From: Bacteroidales bacterium UBA4318
GTDB taxonomy: Bacteria > Bacteroidota > Bacteroidia > Bacteroidales > UBA932
Direction: 5' to 3'
Assembly (NCBI GenBank): GCA_002393895.1
Contig: DGUE01000085.1
Location: forward strand, 1 to 24,556
DNA length: 24,556 nt
The translations under genes and the position numbers were made by a program. This document shows, in pieces, positions 23,892 to 24,556 of the stretch; positions within the stretch are counted from its first letter, which is position 1; each line of letters starts with the position of its first letter. A model generated the notes under the pieces. It made no database searches and had not been told where the DNA came from. It worked only from the letters and a program-made list of their open reading frames with translations.

Positions 23892-24556
23892 CTAATTATA
23901 GGTTACGCTGTAGAGTTTGCTGGTGCTGTCGCAGATGAACCAGAATGTCTTGTTCTTGGCATCCTTGCAAAAGCCCTCAGGCTTCTTTACGAACGAGATG
24001 CTGTACTCCTGAACCTTGGTGCCGTCGGTCTTCACCTGGGTCAGTTTCTGCGTCTTTGCGTCCGTGATGAACAGGGTGCCGTCGTCGCTGTCGTAGTAGA
24101 TATCCGACAGGCTGGTGGCCCAGTCGGCGTCGAAGGCCGTGGTCCAGGTCTTGTCTGCGATGGAATACGCGTATACTCGTTTGGGTTTGCTTTGGTTGGC
24201 CACGTAGAGGACACCGTTTCCGGCGGCTATGCCCTCATAGCCTTGATTCTCTTCGCTCCCGGCCTCCTCGGGGCCCTTGGAAACGAGAGTTACGCTCTTG
24301 TGGTCCGCGCTCAGCTTGTATATCTCGCGGGTGCGCTCTTCGCTGAGGTAAATGCTGCCGTCGGCAGCCTTGGTGATGCCTTCCCAGTCGCGGGCGTCGT
24401 TGGGCTTTGTGAAGGAGCAGGTGTTTTTCAGTTGCCCGTCCAGGCCGAACTCGTAAACATGACCGTTGTCCTCTGCCACCAGAAGGCCGTCTCCGGCTTC
24501 GTTGAGGCAGATTGCCGAAAGCCCCTCGAGCTTGGTGGCATAATCTACGGGTGTGC
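23892..24556 (-). CDS. SdiA-regulated-type beta-propeller protein (partial, N-terminus outside window)
   Basis: The frame is open from the stop at 23892 to the right edge, giving 221 codons of the C-terminal part; the true start lies outside. A GTG at 24479 is not the start, since the frame continues upstream with LEGLSAICLNEAGDGLL in register. Repeated blade-like strings follow: LLVAEDNGHVYEFGLDG, DWEGITKAADGSIYLSEE, YEGIAAGNGVLYVANQS, LSDIYYDSDDGTLFITDA, and KPEGFCKDAKNKTFWFI. The EGI and 'L.AEDNG.VYE' pattern is that of the SdiA-regulated (YjiK-like) six-bladed propeller family. These are usually exported and their ligand is unknown. A signal peptide cannot be checked here. It lies one base upstream of the transporter, probably in one operon. 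Confidence 0.75.
   Translation of the reverse strand, partial: TPVDYATKLEGLSAICLNEAGDGLLVAEDNGHVYEFGLDGQLKNTCSFTKPNDARDWEGITKAADGSIYLSEERTREIYKLSADHKSVTLVSKGPEEAGSEENQGYEGIAAGNGVLYVANQSKPKRVYAYSIADKTWTTAFDADWATSLSDIYYDSDDGTLFITDAKTQKLTQVKTDGTKVQEYSISFVKKPEGFCKDAKNKTFWFICDSTSKLYSVTYN

Overview
The window reads as a chromosomal core region of a member of the Bacteroidales. The evidence is: promoter -7 boxes of the Bacteroidetes form TAnnTTTG, several with a TTG exactly 20 bases upstream; almost no Shine-Dalgarno sequences; a succinate dehydrogenase/fumarate reductase of the Bacteroides kind; and the Bacteroidetes gene order coaX - outer-membrane protein - TPR protein - lptC - PpiD-type isomerase. 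No insertion sequence, prophage, integrase, CRISPR array, rRNA or tRNA was seen. Genus and species cannot be named from this alone.

Layout. From 1 to 3233, on the minus strand, lies a tightly coupled run sufS-sufE-sufT-folK-glyS (iron-sulfur assembly, folate synthesis, glycyl-tRNA synthetase, the last cut by the window edge). ruvA faces away from sufS across a 72-bp divergent promoter region, and meets mnmG tail to tail with no spacer. mnmG and ybeY (tRNA and rRNA maturation) form a minus-strand pair. tonB and hflX are on the plus strand, separated by a terminator, and hflX meets sdhB tail to tail with no spacer. sdhB-sdhA and then ruvB are on the minus strand. A 247-bp intergenic region follows, roughly one quarter G+C by hand count, full of palindromes and DnaA-box-like 9-mers. 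Rightward from it run mfd and then a five-gene cell-envelope cluster, coaX, OMP, TPR protein, lptC and ppiD. The last block is on the minus strand: mgtC-like, a DASS-type anion transporter, and a SdiA-regulated-type beta-propeller protein cut by the right edge.

Most interesting points. A perfect 16-bp parS palindrome lies inside mnmG (4173-4188), and the A+T-rich region at 12038-12284 has several DnaA-box-like words and nested inverted repeats, with genes mostly pointing away from it on both sides. Together these suggest an origin-proximal part of the chromosome and a candidate oriC; this is inference, and neither dnaA nor parAB is in the window. Other points are a sdhAB pair with no cytochrome b gene beside it, a palindromic divergent promoter between sufS and ruvA, three tail-to-tail gene junctions with no spacer (one has both stop codons inside a single CTAG), and a DASS-family transporter with no SNT sodium-site tripeptides. 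Intergenic stretches are all under 300 bases.
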